Source of the DNA: Flavipsychrobacter sp.
GTDB lineage: Bacteria; Bacteroidota; Bacteroidia; Chitinophagales; Chitinophagaceae
Direction of reading: 5' to 3'
Assembly: GCA_016786665.1 (NCBI GenBank)
Contig: JAEUVZ010000017.1
Coordinates: forward strand, 1-44,920
Length of the DNA stretch: 44,920 bases
The notes under the pieces were generated by a model. It saw only the letters and a program-made list of their open reading frames with translations. It did no database searches and had not been told where the DNA came from. This document shows, piece by piece, positions 7,989 to 16,077 of this stretch. A program made the position numbers and the translations under genes. Numbering within the stretch: the stretch's first letter is position 1; the number at the start of each line of letters is the position of its first letter.

Positions 7989-10262
7989 ATGCCTGTTCTC
8001 CGAACCCAAAGATTTCTTTCATTTTTTCTGTTTTCTGTAGTGCTGTTTGCCGCCAGGGCCGGGGCCCAGGTAGTGAGTACCATAGCGGGAACGGGAGTGG
8101 CTGGCTTTGCCGGCGACAATGGCCCCGCTGCCACCGCCCAGCTCACCGCCAGCCGGGGTATGAACTTCGACGCACAGGGCAACCTCTACCTCTGCCAGGA
8201 GCACAGGATAAGGAAGATAGACGTAAACGGCATTATCACTACTATAGCCGGCAATGGCACCGCAGGCTTTTCCGGCGATGGCGGCCCTGCCACTGCGGCA
8301 TTTCTATCCACGCCTGCCGACATTGCGGTAGATGCGGCGGGGAATATCTTTTTCTCAGACGAAGGGAACACCCGCATTCGCCGGATAGATGCGACCACCG
8401 GCATCATCACTACCATAGCCGGAGGGGGAAGCCTTTTTACCGATGGCATAGCCGCTACCTCTGCCGCCCTGGGCCAGCCACGCGGACTGGCGTTTGACCC
8501 GGCGGGACATCTCTTTGTAGCCGACTGCGCGGCCAGTAAGATACGCAGGATAGATATGAACACCGGCATCATCACCACCGTTGCGGGTGGCGGTAACTCT
8601 GTGTCAGAGGGAGTACCGGCCATCAATTCCATATTGTCACAACCGTCTGATGTTACCTTTGGACCCAATGGCGTGATGTATATAGCCGATGGCACTAATT
8701 TCCGGCTGCGCCGGGTAGATGGTACGGGGCTTATCCATACAGTGGCAGGTAGTGCTTACATCAACGGTTATCCTCCGCTGTATGCCTGGCAGGCTACCAC
8801 AGCGGTGGTGGGCGAAATAGTACAGGTAGTGGCGGACACCACCGGCGTTTACTTTGCCTGTGGCCAGGACGTGCAACAGGCAAATGCTATTTTCCGGCTC
8901 GATAGCGCTTCGGGGGTATTGTACTATTATGGCGGCAATTCTTCGGCTTCCTTCTCCGGCGATGGCGGCTATGTAGGGTTCGCCCGCTTCAACTCTATTT
9001 CCGGCCTCGCGCTCCATCCCTCCGGGCAACTGCACATAGCCGATGGTGATAATCACCGCATCCGCAAGGTGACAAATTCCTGCATCTACCCGGTAACGCC
9101 CCTGCTGACCGTAGGCAACAATGCCGTTTGCCACCTGGTGACCGACACATTTGCGGTGGCAATAGACAGCAGTGTTACTTCTTACACCTGGTCGCTGCCC
9201 TATAACTGGACGGGAACCAGCAATACCAATATGATAATAGTGGGCACCGACACCCTGGGCGGTACGGTATCAGTATACGGTACCAATAGCTGCGGCAATG
9301 GGTTGCCCATGCTGCTGAGTGTGTTTACATCGGCATTTTACCCTACCATGCATGTGTCTCCATCGACGGAGGTGTGCCAGGGGCAGCCGGTACAGTTGAG
9401 CGTAAATGTGGGCAGTGCATTCCAATGGTACTGCAACGGGGCGCCTATACCGGGTGCCAACAGCAGTACCTATGCACCGGCGCAGGCAGGGGTCTATTCG
9501 GTTTATGCTTCCAACGGTGCCTGCTGGGTGATGTCGAACGACACCGCTGTCGCCTTTCACCCGGTGCCGTTCGCCAATGTTACCGATACTACATCACTTT
9601 GTTTGGGCAGCCTGCTGCAGTTGCATGCCCTGGGCGATACAGGCCTTACCTTTCAGTGGTACAGCAACGCCCAGCCGGTAGCGCTCACCACCGATACTTT
9701 TTACCATCCGGTATCGCCGGGTAATTATTCCTTTGTAGCTACCAACAGCTTTGGTTGTGGAGTCGCTTCCGATACGGTATCAGTTTACCCGGTGCCGGCA
9801 CCCGTTATTTCCCAGGCAGGCAACTGGCTTTCAGTGCCTGCCGTGTACGGTAGTTTTCAATGGTACCTGAACAATGTCCTGATTCCCGGGGCGGTGTCCA
9901 ACACATACCTGGTAGCTACCGATGGTATATACCACGTAGTAGTAACGGATAATGGCTGCACGGGCATGTCGGATACGGTAGGGGTACACGGCCTGCAGGT
10001 ATCATTGCCGGAGTCGGAGACCGGTGTTTGGCTGTACCCGAACCCTGTTCGGGACGAGGCTACGCTGGTGTTTGCCAATCCCGGCGCGAAAGCGTATTCG
10101 TTTACCTTATACAATGCTGGTGGTGCTGTGGTTCAGGAAGTGACAGGCATAGGTTCCGGCCGGTTGAATGTTTCCCGGCACGGGCTTCCGGCCGGTTTTT
10201 ATTTTTACACTCTTAATGTCGCTGGGAGCGCGCCTTGTCATGGCCGGATGGTAGTGGAGTAG
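7989..10262 (+). CDS. Secreted NHL-repeat and Ig-like protein with T9SS type-A sorting domain
   Basis: The 757-aa product has a signal peptide (FFLFSVVLFAARAGAQ). Residues ~27-360 form an NHL/SMP-type beta-propeller, with repeats of the form GDGGPATAA...DIAVDAAGNIFFSD...RIRRID..TGIITTIAGGG. After one cysteine-bearing linker, residues ~375-685 hold Ig-like repeats (FQWYCNGAPIPGA, FQWYSNAQPV, FQWYLNNVLIPGA), each ending in a VYASN, FVATN or VVVTD strand. The C-terminus is a T9SS type-A domain (VWLYPNPVRDEATLVF ... GFYFYTLNV). It is an exported, probably surface-bound protein; propeller plus Ig modules suggest binding rather than catalysis. ATG 7989 gives the signal peptide directly at the N-terminus, so it is preferred. 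Confidence 0.9.
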   Translation: MPVLRTQRFLSFFLFSVVLFAARAGAQVVSTIAGTGVAGFAGDNGPAATAQLTASRGMNFDAQGNLYLCQEHRIRKIDVNGIITTIAGNGTAGFSGDGGPATAAFLSTPADIAVDAAGNIFFSDEGNTRIRRIDATTGIITTIAGGGSLFTDGIAATSAALGQPRGLAFDPAGHLFVADCAASKIRRIDMNTGIITTVAGGGNSVSEGVPAINSILSQPSDVTFGPNGVMYIADGTNFRLRRVDGTGLIHTVAGSAYINGYPPLYAWQATTAVVGEIVQVVADTTGVYFACGQDVQQANAIFRLDSASGVLYYYGGNSSASFSGDGGYVGFARFNSISGLALHPSGQLHIADGDNHRIRKVTNSCIYPVTPLLTVGNNAVCHLVTDTFAVAIDSSVTSYTWSLPYNWTGTSNTNMIIVGTDTLGGTVSVYGTNSCGNGLPMLLSVFTSAFYPTMHVSPSTEVCQGQPVQLSVNVGSAFQWYCNGAPIPGANSSTYAPAQAGVYSVYASNGACWVMSNDTAVAFHPVPFANVTDTTSLCLGSLLQLHALGDTGLTFQWYSNAQPVALTTDTFYHPVSPGNYSFVATNSFGCGVASDTVSVYPVPAPVISQAGNWLSVPAVYGSFQWYLNNVLIPGAVSNTYLVATDGIYHVVVTDNGCTGMSDTVGVHGLQVSLPESETGVWLYPNPVRDEATLVFANPGAKAYSFTLYNAGGAVVQEVTGIGSGRLNVSRHGLPAGFYFYTLNVAGSAPCHGRMVVE

Positions 10263-10279
10263 TAGTGGTGTGCGGCGGC

Positions 10280-10900
10280 TTACCGTCCGCTCATTACCAG
10301 CGTCAGGTCAAAGTAATAAGTCGTTTCCGTTCCGGTTTTTTCCCGTACCGTTATCGCGTTGCATCTTTTCTCGCCCGACTCGTACAGTTTTTGGTCCAGG
10401 TAGGTAGAGCCAAGCATATATACTACAAAGTATTGTTCTTCGTTCTGTATCACTTTCCAGCTGCTGCTGCATCCGTTACCGTCACCGCTTTTAATTATAG
10501 AGCGCAGCAGGCCTTCTTCTATCAGCCGGTGCTTTTCGGCATTCTTGCTGTCGCCCTTCATATTGTAGGCCTGCGAGATGTATTTGTGTGCAAAGAGCGA
10601 GGTATAATCTATCGCCAGCATACCTTTCATAGAGCTGATGATGCCATCGTAATTTTCCGTTTCCAGCAGCTTGCCCACGGTGCGCTGAAGGCTGTCGTAG
10701 AGCGCTTTCTTCTGCTCCTTTGCCCGGAACTGCTTGCTGGCCAGGAAGCTATTGCGGAACTGGGCGTAATTAACCGTAGTGTCTCCGGCTTCCAGCTTTT
10801 TTACCAGCGCGGTGTAGTCGGCTGGGGCAGTAGCCGTTTGGCCTGCTGCACAGAGCGGCAGTATGGCTAAGGCCAGCAGATATATGTGTCGGGTCATCAT
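10280..10900 (-). CDS. DUF4919 family exported protein
   Basis: The 206-aa product has a signal peptide (MMTRHIYLLALAILPLCAAGQ). The rest fits the DUF4919 family of Bacteroidota: a YTALVKKLEAGDTTVNYAQFRNSF start, a helical TPR-like middle (MKGMLAIDYTSLFAHKYISQAY), then GDGNGCSSSWKVIQNEEQYFVVYMLG and a final YYFDLTLVM strand. The function of the family is unknown. It probably acts in the periplasm. It is read from the same strand as the relic and the 295-aa gene upstream (10932-11990), 31 bp after the relic's stop. The family name rests on my recognition of the pattern and was not searched. Confidence 0.75.
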   Translation of the reverse strand: MMTRHIYLLALAILPLCAAGQTATAPADYTALVKKLEAGDTTVNYAQFRNSFLASKQFRAKEQKKALYDSLQRTVGKLLETENYDGIISSMKGMLAIDYTSLFAHKYISQAYNMKGDSKNAEKHRLIEEGLLRSIIKSGDGNGCSSSWKVIQNEEQYFVVYMLGSTYLDQKLYESGEKRCNAITVREKTGTETTYYFDLTLVMSGR

Positions 10901-10931
10901 CTATAATTTAACGCAAAGTAGGACAATAATA

Positions 10932-11102
10932 TTACTTGCCGGTATGTATGAACTCTATGGCCCGCTCCAGCACTTCGTCGCGTCCTTCCCGAATTCCTTT
11001 TATGCTCGGCTTTACTTCTATATCAGGAACTATGCCAATCCGCTGGGTCTCGCCACCGCCGGGGTAGTAGATGCCGGGGCCGGTGATGCTGTTATTTACC
11101 GC
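10932..11102 (-). pseudogene. Orphan C-terminal tail of an S41 (C-terminal processing) peptidase
   Basis: Read on the minus strand, this stretch encodes 56 residues and a TAA stop, without a start codon. It contains GPGIYYPGGGETQRIGIVPD followed by IEVKPSIKGIREGRDEVLERAIEFI. This is the family-typical end of S41 peptidases (tricorn/CtpA type), where GxYYPDGxExQRIGIVPDxxVxPT closes the protease domain and a helix follows. The catalytic Ser/Lys part and the PDZ domain are absent. The 295-aa gene directly upstream stops (TAG, 11103-11105) in the same frame and is unrelated to S41. The simplest reading is that a deletion removed most of an S41 gene and left its 3' end. The codons still read cleanly, so the loss may be recent. 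Confidence 0.75.
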
Positions 11103-11990
11103 CTAGCGGTGCCATACCGGTTCATCGGGAATGGGGTAGTGGCGCCTGTCCAGTACTATGCCCGGTGCCTGGTCGCGGCATTCGGGCGTATATTCCAGGC
11201 TGGCATCAGGCTGTTCGTTTTTCTGTTTTATCCATTTATATACTGCGTTGGGTTCGTAGTAGTAAATGGACTGGTAGCTGTGTTTCCCTTCTTTGGCCCA
11301 TCGTTGGGTGAAAGCCATTTTCCAGATAGGGATGCGCTTTTCTTTTTCCGGGCGGCCTATAAGCCGTTCCTGTATTTTCAGGTTTACTTGCCACTCCGCC
11401 AGTATCCGGGAGTCCAGCAGCCGGCCTACCTCCAGGAAGCTCACCGCGAAAGCAGAGCATCCCGCGCCCGCTCCTTCGCGCGGGCGGTTATTGCCATTGT
11501 AGATGGTATCGTAGCCCCTGCTTTTGTATTCTTCCAGGTAACCCCACAGCCGCTCAAACATCGGCTGGCTTATCAGTATGCGTATATAGGCTATGTCACC
11601 ATAGGGATAGCGGTCGTTTAGCTGGTGCTGGTTCTCCTCCATGGTTTCCAGCGTGCCGGTGTAGCGTGTAAAAAGAGACCCCAGCCCTTGTTTCTCCTGG
11701 AGTACGGCGCGTTTCAGTTGCCTCGGGTCAAGGGGTATGGCCCCTGACATTATGTGACGGCTGCTGTCCTTTAGTTCTATCAGCATATGTCCCATTGGGT
11801 GCTTGTGCTGCTGGTACTCTATTGGCTTCAGCAGGTTCTCCAGGTAGCTGATGAAAAGTGTATGCGGGGACTTCCAGTTGTACCGGACAGGAGAGGGCAT
11901 GGAATACACGACCAGTTCCTGGGCGGAAAGCCGGGGAGACTGCGCCAGGGCGAGCAACGGTAAGGCGATATGGCAAAAGCGTTTCAACAA
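11103..11990 (-). CDS. Hypothetical exported protein with a conserved-looking Gly/Cys segment
   Basis: The 295-aa product begins with a signal peptide (MLKRFCHIALPLLALAQSPRLSAQ). I do not recognise the family with certainty. Visible features are an HMLIELKD segment at ~69-76, and EGAGAGCSAFAVSFLEVG near residue 175, where a Cys follows a Gly-rich turn and begins a hydrophobic helix. This His-containing strand plus Cys-headed helix is reminiscent of permuted NlpC/P60-like or DUF4105-like cysteine hydrolases, but that is only an analogy. The C-terminal third is basic and aromatic-rich. The stop codon abuts, in frame, the S41 protease remnant. It could therefore be the upstream partner of a fusion or a cotranscribed neighbour of a lost protease. 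It is divergent from pruA. Confidence 0.7.
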   Translation of the reverse strand: MLKRFCHIALPLLALAQSPRLSAQELVVYSMPSPVRYNWKSPHTLFISYLENLLKPIEYQQHKHPMGHMLIELKDSSRHIMSGAIPLDPRQLKRAVLQEKQGLGSLFTRYTGTLETMEENQHQLNDRYPYGDIAYIRILISQPMFERLWGYLEEYKSRGYDTIYNGNNRPREGAGAGCSAFAVSFLEVGRLLDSRILAEWQVNLKIQERLIGRPEKEKRIPIWKMAFTQRWAKEGKHSYQSIYYYEPNAVYKWIKQKNEQPDASLEYTPECRDQAPGIVLDRRHYPIPDEPVWHR

Positions 11991-12108
11991 CTGCGTGCAA
12001 AATTATACAGCAAGGAGCAGTCTTTGGGTGATGCCGGTCACCGGCGGAAGGATATATAGCAAGGCACAGATAACGCTATAAGCAAGGCCAATAATGCGAT
12101 ACGTCACT

Positions 12109-12140
12109 TTAGTCTTTTTGTTCTATTAGCCGTACCTTTG
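12109..12140 (+). promoter_or_regulatory. Probable sigma-A promoter of pruA
   Basis: A perfect Bacteroidota -7 element TACCTTTG lies at 12133-12140. A weak -33 (TTAG, 12109-12112) stands 20 bp upstream. The expected start site is ~30 bp before the ATG at 12180. The TTG inside this -7 box (12138) is the spurious start of a longer in-frame ORF. Confidence 0.45.
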
Positions 12141-12179
12141 ACCCCGAATTACCAATTCCAAATTACTAATTACAGAAAC

Positions 12180-13811
12180 ATGCAAAATACTCATTTACAT
12201 TTCGCTGAGCCCAAGAACGAACCGGTACTGAATTACGCTCCTGGCTCTGCTGAGCGTAAGGCGCTGCAGGCTGCTCTGGCGGAAGCCAAGAAGGTAGTGA
12301 AAGACATACCTATGTACATCAACGGACAGGAAGTACGCAGCGGTGATAAGAAAGAAATACGTCCGCCCCACGAAACGGCGCACCTGCTGGGTCATTTCCA
12401 CGCCAGCGATGAGACCCATGTGCACCAGGCCATAGAAGCCGCGCTGGCAGCCCGCCGGCAGTGGGCCGAAACCAGCTGGCAGCAGCGCTCACAGATATTC
12501 ATGCGCGCGGCCGAACTGCTGGCCACCAAGTACCGCTGGAAGATGAACGCCGCTACCATGCTGGGCCAAAGCAAGAACGCTTACCAGGCCGAGATAGACA
12601 GCGCATGTGAGCTGATAGACTTCCTCCGCTTTAATGTGTATTACCTGAACGAGATATACAAGCAGCAACCCCTGTCGCCACAGGGTATGCACAACAGCGT
12701 GGAATACCGCCCCCTGGAAGGTTTCGTGCTGGCGGTTACTCCATTCAATTTTACAGCCATTGGCGGAAACCTGCCTGCTTCGCCCGCTATGTGTGGAAAC
12801 GTGGTGGTATGGAAGCCAGCCAATACACAGGTATATTCCGCTTCGGTATTTATGGAGATACTGATAGAAGCGGGACTTCCTGCCGGTGTTATCAACCTCA
12901 TCTATCCTCCGGGAGCTATGGTAGGCGAGATAAGCTATAAGCACAAGGATTTTGCCGGTATCCACTTCACGGGCTCTACGGGTGTATTCCAAAGCATGTG
13001 GAAGAGCATAGGGGAGAACATTGCTACCTACCGCAGCTACCCGCGTATAGTAGGGGAGACCGGTGGTAAGGACTTCGTGTTTGCGCACCCCAGCGCGCAG
13101 GTAGATGCTGTAGTGGCCAACCTGGCCCGTGGCGCTTTCGAGTTCCAGGGACAAAAGTGCTCTGCCGCCAGCCGCTGCTATATACCCAGTAACATGGCCG
13201 CCGAGGTAAAAGAAAAGCTGGTGGCCGAAGTGAAGACCATGAAGATGGGGCCAGTGGATGATTTCACCAATTTCATCAATGCGGTGATAGACGAAAAGGC
13301 ATTCAACAGCATTACCAAGTACATAGACGGCGTAAAGGGCAGCAGTACTGCTAATATCATCTGCGGTGGCAACTACGACAGCGCCAACGGTTGGTTTATT
13401 GAGCCTACCATCATAGAAACCACCGACCCGAACTATGTAACAATGTGCGAAGAGATATTCGGCCCCGTGCTAACGCTCTATGTGTATGATGCGGAAAAAT
13501 GGGAAGAAACGCTGGATGTGGTAGACCGCACCTCGCCATACGCCCTCACCGGTGCTATATTCTCTCAGGACAGGTATGCAACAGACCTGATGACCCGCAG
13601 GCTGGTGAACGCTGCTGGTAACTTCTACATAAATGATAAGCCAACCGGTGCGGTAGTAGGCCAGCAGCCATTTGGTGGCGCGCGGGCTTCCGGCACCAAC
13701 GATAAGGCGGGCTCCGCCCTGAACCTCTACCGCTGGCTGAGCGCCCGGACGATGAAGGAAACCTATGTACCGGTAACTAACTACCGCTACCCCTTCCATC
13801 AGGCAGACTAA
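12180..13811 (+). CDS. pruA: L-glutamate gamma-semialdehyde (1-pyrroline-5-carboxylate) dehydrogenase
   Basis: The 543-aa product is the single-domain P5C dehydrogenase form common in Bacteroidota. It oxidises glutamate semialdehyde to glutamate with NAD+, the second step of proline catabolism. Aldehyde dehydrogenase landmarks are visible: PFNFTAIGGNLPASPA and VVWKPA for NAD binding, FTGSTGVF, the general base Glu293 in VGETGGKD, and the catalytic Cys327 in GQKCSAASR. The C-terminal PFGGARASGTNDKAG segment is also present. The frame extends 14 codons upstream to a TTG at 12138, but that TTG sits inside the -7 promoter box, so ATG 12180 is the start. Its downstream neighbour leucine dehydrogenase is convergent, and both concern amino-acid catabolism. 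Confidence 0.95.
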   Translation: MQNTHLHFAEPKNEPVLNYAPGSAERKALQAALAEAKKVVKDIPMYINGQEVRSGDKKEIRPPHETAHLLGHFHASDETHVHQAIEAALAARRQWAETSWQQRSQIFMRAAELLATKYRWKMNAATMLGQSKNAYQAEIDSACELIDFLRFNVYYLNEIYKQQPLSPQGMHNSVEYRPLEGFVLAVTPFNFTAIGGNLPASPAMCGNVVVWKPANTQVYSASVFMEILIEAGLPAGVINLIYPPGAMVGEISYKHKDFAGIHFTGSTGVFQSMWKSIGENIATYRSYPRIVGETGGKDFVFAHPSAQVDAVVANLARGAFEFQGQKCSAASRCYIPSNMAAEVKEKLVAEVKTMKMGPVDDFTNFINAVIDEKAFNSITKYIDGVKGSSTANIICGGNYDSANGWFIEPTIIETTDPNYVTMCEEIFGPVLTLYVYDAEKWEETLDVVDRTSPYALTGAIFSQDRYATDLMTRRLVNAAGNFYINDKPTGAVVGQQPFGGARASGTNDKAGSALNLYRWLSARTMKETYVPVTNYRYPFHQAD

Positions 13812-13819
13812 GACCTTAA

Positions 13820-13851
13820 CCCGGCCCTCTCCGCTTGCAGAGAGGGCCGGG
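13820..13851. repeat. GC-rich intergenic hairpin
   Basis: An 11-bp stem CCCGGCCCTCT / AGAGGGCCGGG flanks a short loop just after the pruA stop, with CTTAAC before it and GGTGAGG after it. There is no T-tract, so it is not a canonical terminator. It has the look of a dispersed intergenic repeat. A related GGGGTGAGGGG sequence stands at the trhO start on the minus strand (~19127). Confidence 0.5.
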
Positions 13852-13887
13852 GTGAGGTCGCAAAGCATAATATCGTCGGCAAAGACC

Positions 13888-13919
13888 AAAAAGAACGCCC
13901 CATCAGGGGCGTTCTTTTT
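13888..13919. terminator. Bidirectional terminator between pruA and leucine dehydrogenase
   Basis: A 14-bp stem AAAAAGAACGCCCC / GGGGCGTTCTTTTT with an ATCA loop is A-rich on one side and T-rich on the other, so it works on both strands. It sits between two convergent genes. Confidence 0.92.
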
Positions 13920-13956
13920 ATATCATGGCCAATCCTCTAAATCTAAAGAATTGCGG

Positions 13957-15030
13957 TTACATCCTAGACTTCACACTTGCTATATCGTCCAGGCGCTTCT
14001 GAGCTATCTTCATAGCTGCTGCCTGTGTGTAGATGCCGTCTTTTTCGGCCACATCAAATATTTCCAGTGTGCGGTCGTATATTTTTTCTACGTTACCCAT
14101 CACGCGTTCGCGGTTGTAGCCATCCAGCTCAGCGCCTACGTTTATCAGGCCACCCGCGTTTATCAGGAAGTCGGGCGCGTAGATGATGCCTTTTTTCACC
14201 AGCATAGGGCCATGTTCGGTTTCCACAGCCAGCTGGTTGTTAGCGGCACCGGCTATTACAGCGCACTTCATAGCGTTGATGCTTTCCGTGTTCACGGTAG
14301 CACCCAGTGCGCACGGTGCGTAGATGTCCATATCAAGGTTAAAGATATCGGCATTGTTGATTACTTCAACAGCGCGGAATTTATCCGTCGTTTCTTTTAT
14401 GCGGGCTTCGTTGATGTCTGAAATATACACTTTAGCGCCTGCATCTACCAGGTGGCCCACCAGGTATTGGCCCACGTGGCCTACGCCTTGCACCAGTACC
14501 TTTTTACCAGCCAGGCTGTCATTGCCCCAAGCCTTTTTTGCCGACGCCTTCATGCCAATGAATACACCATAGGCCGTAAAGGGGGAAGGGTCTCCACTGC
14601 CGCCCATATACTCCGGCACACCGGTTACCGACTTCGTTTCCATAGAGATGTACTCCATGTCTTTGGCCGAGGTATTCACGTCTTCGGCTGTAATGTATTT
14701 GCCGTTGAGGCTATTAACAAACTTACCGTAGCGGCGCCACAGCGCTTCCGATTTTACTTTTGCAGCATCGCCTATTATCACCGCTTTACCGCCACCCAGG
14801 TTCAGCCCGCTGATGGCCGCCTTGTAGGTCATGCCGCGGCTCAGGCGCAGCGCATCTATCACCCCTTCCTGGTGGCTGTTGTAGTTCCACAGGCGGGTGC
14901 CGCCGAGGGCGGGGCCAAGGGTAGTATTGTGAATGGCTATGATCGCGTTGAGGCCGGAATTCGGGTCGTGGCAGAATACTACCTGCTCATGTCCCATTTC
15001 CTGCATTAAGTCAAATACTGATTGCTGCAT
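13957..15030 (-). CDS. Leucine (Glu/Leu/Phe/Val family) dehydrogenase
   Basis: The 357-aa product catalyses NAD-dependent oxidative deamination of branched-chain amino acids to 2-oxo acids, in the cytosol. Substrate-site residues are in MTYKAAISGLNLGGGKAVI: Lys70 binds the substrate carboxylate and Lys82 is catalytic by family analogy. The Rossmann motif is VLVQGVGHVGQYL (GxGxxG). The downstream CALGATVN and AGAANNQL segments are typical of leucine dehydrogenase. The ORF is open further upstream to 15117, but those residues are unlike the family. ATG 15030 gives the usual N-terminus and lies 22 bp after a perfect -7 box. Leucine dehydrogenase is the likely call, but phenylalanine or valine preference cannot be excluded. 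Confidence 0.9.
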   Translation of the reverse strand: MQQSVFDLMQEMGHEQVVFCHDPNSGLNAIIAIHNTTLGPALGGTRLWNYNSHQEGVIDALRLSRGMTYKAAISGLNLGGGKAVIIGDAAKVKSEALWRRYGKFVNSLNGKYITAEDVNTSAKDMEYISMETKSVTGVPEYMGGSGDPSPFTAYGVFIGMKASAKKAWGNDSLAGKKVLVQGVGHVGQYLVGHLVDAGAKVYISDINEARIKETTDKFRAVEVINNADIFNLDMDIYAPCALGATVNTESINAMKCAVIAGAANNQLAVETEHGPMLVKKGIIYAPDFLINAGGLINVGAELDGYNRERVMGNVEKIYDRTLEIFDVAEKDGIYTQAAAMKIAQKRLDDIASVKSRM

Positions 15031-15051
15031 GTAAGCGTTTTTGATAGGCTG

Positions 15052-15059
15052 CAAACCTA
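15052..15059 (-). promoter_or_regulatory. -7 element upstream of leucine dehydrogenase
   Basis: On the minus strand this reads TAGGTTTG, a perfect TAnnTTTG box 22 bp before the ATG at 15030. No good -33 TTTG was found at the proper distance. Confidence 0.35.
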
Positions 15060-15126
15060 AGAAAAAACAAGCATTTTTCGCAGTACCGCCGCTGGCGGGC
15101 AGTCGGCTATATGGCAATATTATGTA

Positions 15127-15166
15127 TAAAAGGAGCGGGCCGCCACTTGCTGGTCGCGCCCCGCTC
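15127..15166 (-). terminator. Probable terminator of the exbD-tonB unit
   Basis: On the minus strand a 7-bp stem GAGCGGG / CCCGCTC (15160-15166 with 15133-15139) encloses a 20-nt GC-rich loop. It is followed by CTTTTATA. It begins 16 bp after the tonB stop. Confidence 0.5.
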
Positions 15167-15181
15167 TTCCGGCAGTCGCAC

Positions 15182-16006
15182 CTAGTTAAGTTTAAACTGT
15201 ACGGGCAGTGTATAATAGGTCTTCACTGCTTTGCCGTTTTGTTTTCCGGGCTTCCACCGGGGCATATTGTTTACCACGCGCAGTGCTTCCTCTTCGCAGC
15301 CCGCCCCCAGCTTTTTTATAGCTATGGCCTGGCTGATGGAGCCATCTTCATTCACTACAAAGCGAATGACCACTTTACCGGCCGTGCCGCTTTGGCGGGC
15401 CATCTCGGGATATTGTATGTTCCGGGCAAGGTAGTCGCGCAGGTCGCCGTTAAATTCGGGCATCTGGTCTACATACACCTCGGCTTCGGCTACCACACGC
15501 TTTGTTTCTACTACTTCCGGCACTTCTCCGGTACCATCGCCCGGCTTTTGGAGGGTGGCGGGCAGGTCGCCACCGTTTCCGTCGCTGTTCACCGTTCCGG
15601 CCACATGGTCGCGCAGGTCGTCTACGGTTGCTGGTGGTGTAGTTACCTGGTCGTCGGGTTCTATGCGGGGTGGGGTATAGGCTACTGTGGCAGCCTGGGC
15701 GGGCGGCTCAGGATTAGTATTGGGTGGCGGCGGCACTATTGGTTCCGGTTCTGGCTCGGGAATGTTCGCTACGCTGGTCAGCACCACCGGGGGCTTATCG
15801 GCCAGCACTATCTTCTCTTCACTTTTAAACCGGGAAGCAAAAGTGTTGGCGCCTATACCTACCAGTAGGGTGGTCAGCACTATAGTTATCGACTTGGTGG
15901 CCCTGCGGTGGTAGTTCTTTCGCAGTTCGTAGCCACCATACTTTTTGTTGCGCCGGTCAAAGATGATATCCAGGTAGTCGGCTTTAAGAATTGATTGGAG
16001 TTCCAT
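15182..16006 (-). CDS. TonB-family energy transducer
   Basis: The 274-aa product has a cytoplasmic N-terminus with the Bacteroidota pattern RRNKKYGGYELRKNYHRR. One transmembrane helix follows (~38-56, SITIVLTTLLVGIGANTFA). A Pro/Glu-rich periplasmic spacer is next (EPEPEPIVPPPPNTNPEPP). The C-terminal TonB domain is at ~185-274 (YPEMARQSGTAGKVVIRFVVNEDGSI ... EEALRVVNNMPRWKPGKQNG). It transmits proton-motive-force energy to outer-membrane receptors such as the one at 40033-42975. It follows exbD on the same strand with a 71-bp gap, and the two are probably cotranscribed. No exbB is adjacent. Confidence 0.92.
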   Translation of the reverse strand: MELQSILKADYLDIIFDRRNKKYGGYELRKNYHRRATKSITIVLTTLLVGIGANTFASRFKSEEKIVLADKPPVVLTSVANIPEPEPEPIVPPPPNTNPEPPAQAATVAYTPPRIEPDDQVTTPPATVDDLRDHVAGTVNSDGNGGDLPATLQKPGDGTGEVPEVVETKRVVAEAEVYVDQMPEFNGDLRDYLARNIQYPEMARQSGTAGKVVIRFVVNEDGSISQAIAIKKLGAGCEEEALRVVNNMPRWKPGKQNGKAVKTYYTLPVQFKLN

Positions 16007-16077
16007 AGAAGTTCATTTATTAGTAAAACGTACCCCGGAATTATTTCCACAAATATTCCGGGAGATTTTTCTCTTGC

